Part shown: positions 62,515-64,000 of the stretch, piece after piece
Layout of the letters: the number at the start of each line of letters is the position of its first letter
Numbering within the stretch: position 1 is the first letter of the stretch
Assembly: GCF_024611995.1 (NCBI RefSeq)
Contig: NZ_CP102509.1
Span: 3,968,001-4,032,000 of the forward strand
Direction of reading: 5' to 3'
Length of the DNA: 64,000 nt
DNA from: Streptomyces sp. NBC_00162
Lineage (GTDB): Bacteria; Actinomycetota; Actinomycetes; Streptomycetales; Streptomycetaceae
Program-made: the position numbers and the translations under genes
The notes under the pieces: model-generated
The model's database searches: none
The model's input: only the letters and a program-made list of their open reading frames with translations
Told to the model about the DNA's origin: nothing

Positions 62515-63510
62515 TCAGGAGGCTGCGACGGCGCGTCGGGCGCCGACGACGATCCGTACCGTCGCCGCGGCGGTGAGCAGGAGCACCGCGCCGAAGGCCG
62601 TGAGGGTCGCGGTGTCCGGGTGGATCAGGGACTGGCCGCGGGCGGCCTGCCAGGTGACGACCGCGACCAGGCCGCCGTAGCCGAGCGCGATGCTGCCCAC
62701 CAGGCGGGCGCGGGCCCGCTCGTCCCGCAGCCAGGCGTGCCGGGCGGAGAGGGCGGTCAGTGCGACGGTGAGCAGGAGCAGGACCTGGATGCCGTGCAGG
62801 GCGAAGAAGTGCGGGACCCGGAAGTCGCCCCCGGTCGCGCTCCAGTTGGTGAGGAACATGCCGTGCCCGTCGGGGTCGCCGATGCCGTGGCCCTGGTACA
62901 TCGGGACGTCGGCGCCGTTGGCGTCGGTGACGGTACGGGGGTGCGTGGCGGTCACCATCCAGTAGATCGGGATGAGCATGCCGGCGGTGGCGAGGCCGAG
63001 CCCGGCCCGGATCGCCCGGTTCAGGTCCGGTCCGCCCGTGCGCTGGACCAACACCGCTGTCGCGACGATCAGTTGCGCGATGGTGATGACCAGGACGCCG
63101 AAGGTGAGGACCGGTACGAGGGCCAGGGCGACCGGGTCGCTCTGGTCGGCGTTGAAGTGGCTGAAGGTGCCGCGTGCCGCCTGCAGGGTGATGGCGCCGA
63201 CCTCGGCGGCCACGGCCAGCGCGAAGACGGTACCGACCCACCGGGCGAGGCGCCTTCCCTTGTTCAGCTTGGTCAGCAGCCAGGCCAGCGTGCCGGTGTA
63301 GAGGGCGAAGGCGAAGCCGAACTTCATCGGCTTGACCCATACCGACTCGCCCAGCAGGGTCCGGCTGTCCACGGCCGTTCCGACGGCGCAGAGGAGCATG
63401 AGGCCCGTCATGAGGGCCGCGCAGATCAGCAGCGGGCGGTGGCACGTGCGCCAGGCGGTGCGCCAGGCGGTCCCCCGGGGGGAGTTGGCGGGTTCGAGCA
63501 GCGATGTCAT
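62515..63510 (-). CDS. Polytopic membrane protein, function unknown
   Basis: The 331-aa protein has about eight hydrophobic segments, for example LLICAALMTGLMLLCAVGTA, FGFAFALYTGTLAWLLTKL and GIQVLLLLTVALTALSA, and charged loops with two histidine-rich parts (YQGHGIGDPDGHGMFLTNWS). Such loops might bind a metal or haem. ATG 63510 follows AAGGGGA. It is convergent with the cyclase gene, with two bases between stops. No family was recognised. Confidence 0.75.
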   Translation of the reverse strand: MTSLLEPANSPRGTAWRTAWRTCHRPLLICAALMTGLMLLCAVGTAVDSRTLLGESVWVKPMKFGFAFALYTGTLAWLLTKLNKGRRLARWVGTVFALAVAAEVGAITLQAARGTFSHFNADQSDPVALALVPVLTFGVLVITIAQLIVATAVLVQRTGGPDLNRAIRAGLGLATAGMLIPIYWMVTATHPRTVTDANGADVPMYQGHGIGDPDGHGMFLTNWSATGGDFRVPHFFALHGIQVLLLLTVALTALSARHAWLRDERARARLVGSIALGYGGLVAVVTWQAARGQSLIHPDTATLTAFGAVLLLTAAATVRIVVGARRAVAAS

Positions 63511-63526
63511 GGGAGTCCCCTTGCGA

Positions 63527-63598
63527 CGGTCGGCACGGCCAGGGCGGTCGGCATGGCCGGTGCGGTCGGCGCAGCCAGGGCGGTCGGCGCGGCCGGCG
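63527..63598. repeat. Four tandem 18-bp repeats
   Basis: Units begin CGGTCGGC followed by ACGGCCAGGG, ATGGCCGGTG, GCAGCCAGGG and GCGGCCGGCG. They fill the gap between the membrane-protein start and the MBL-fold gene. Confidence 0.7.
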
Positions 63599-63632
63599 TG
63601 TGCGGTTGAGTGAGGCGGTCCGCGCCGGCCCG

Positions 63633-64000
63633 CTACAGCGGCGCCTCGTCCCCCGCCGGGAACGGCCCGCCGTGACCCGGGACGATCACGTCGGATGCCT
63701 CCAGGACACGAAGGCGCGAGGTGCGCAGGACGTCCCGGTCCGGAGCCACCGGGTCCTCGGCCGGACCGTCCGGGCGCCACCAGAGGTCGCCTGCGAAGGC
63801 GATCACGCCGTCGGCGGTGCCGGCGAGGAGGGTGATGTCCTCGGGGCTGTGCCCCGGGGTGCGGATCAGGCGCAGGGAGTCGGTGAGTTCATGGCCCTCG
63901 GCGTCCCGGTCGGTCCACTGGTCGTTGCGGTACTCCGCCTTGTGGTCGTGGACCCATGCCTGGGGGAACAGGCCCACGTTCATGGTGTTGTCGGGGTGGT
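63633..64000 (-). CDS. Metallo-beta-lactamase-fold hydrolase, partial (N-terminus beyond window)
   Basis: The C-terminal 121 residues are present. The zinc-site histidine in RLIRTPGHSPEDITLLAG, the bridging aspartate in IAFAGDLWW and the final histidine in DVIVPGHGGPF place it in the MBL fold, close to MBLAC1-type hydrolases. The N-terminal HxHxDH lies outside the window. Internal ATG at 63983 is not the start because the frame is still open and conserved sequence continues to base 64000. Confidence 0.8.
   Translation of the reverse strand, partial: HPDNTMNVGLFPQAWVHDHKAEYRNDQWTDRDAEGHELTDSLRLIRTPGHSPEDITLLAGTADGVIAFAGDLWWRPDGPAEDPVAPDRDVLRTSRLRVLEASDVIVPGHGGPFPAGDEAPL

Noticed and set aside
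63490..63500. GGTTCGA tRNA T-loop-like sequence
   Set aside because: It lies inside a coding sequence and no cloverleaf surrounds it; no tRNA was found in the window.

Overview
The window is chromosomal DNA of very high GC content with actinobacterial codon use, frequent GTG starts and ATGA/TGATG-coupled genes. The gene set points to Streptomyces or a close relative: a nuo operon with a Rex-type operator, the futalosine menaquinone genes mqnA and mqnC, menG, an AfsR/AfsS-like pair, a WhiJ-type XRE/DUF397/ATPase module and PASTA-less Ser/Thr kinases. From memory, the left third follows the S. coelicolor order from the nuo genes down to mqnC, mqnA and a cold-shock gene. No rRNA, tRNA or CRISPR array was seen.

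Positions 1-19000 are a respiration and quinone region. The nuo operon runs leftwards (nuoA, B, C, D, E, F and the start of nuoG) behind a Rex-like palindrome. An NlpC/P60 wall hydrolase, a geranylgeranyl-reductase-type flavoprotein (possibly a menaquinone reductase), a GNAT enzyme, glutaminase, menG, a secreted DUF3152 metalloprotease-like protein, mqnC, a Ser/Thr kinase and mqnA follow. A 163-nt near-perfect hairpin lies between the kinase and mqnA.

Positions 19000-27600 hold envelope and regulatory genes: a cold-shock protein, a secreted lytic transglycosylase, a membrane-anchored DsbA-like protein next to a cysteine-rich six-bladed Kelch protein, the anti-sigma-type ATPase/XRE/DUF397 module, and a serine hydrolase that has lost catalytic residues. 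A lower-GC patch with two orphan ORFs and an IS5-type transposase remnant ends this part.

Positions 27600-62500 are dominated by CoA-thioester catabolism: amidohydrolase, acyl-CoA ligase, two lipid-transfer-type thiolases, two DUF35 zinc-ribbon/OB proteins, two enoyl-CoA hydratases, two acyl-CoA dehydrogenases, SDR, Zn-alcohol dehydrogenase, FMO/BVMO-like flavoprotein, flavin reductase, ATP-grasp acyl-CoA synthetase and a cyclase-family hydrolase. Nine copies of a 13-bp palindrome, TGACG-N3-CGTCA, sit just upstream of seven of these transcription units, implying one dispersed regulon. A leaderless TetR gene at 42644 is the obvious candidate repressor. The enzyme mix resembles actinobacterial steroid or terpenoid catabolism, but the substrate cannot be read from the sequence. 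Embedded in this part are an AfsR-like regulator with an AfsS-like repeat peptide, a kinase fused to a PQQ-type propeller, a cyclophilin, and two related palindromic MITE-like elements.

Positions 62500-64000 contain a polytopic membrane protein and a metallo-beta-lactamase-fold hydrolase cut by the window end.
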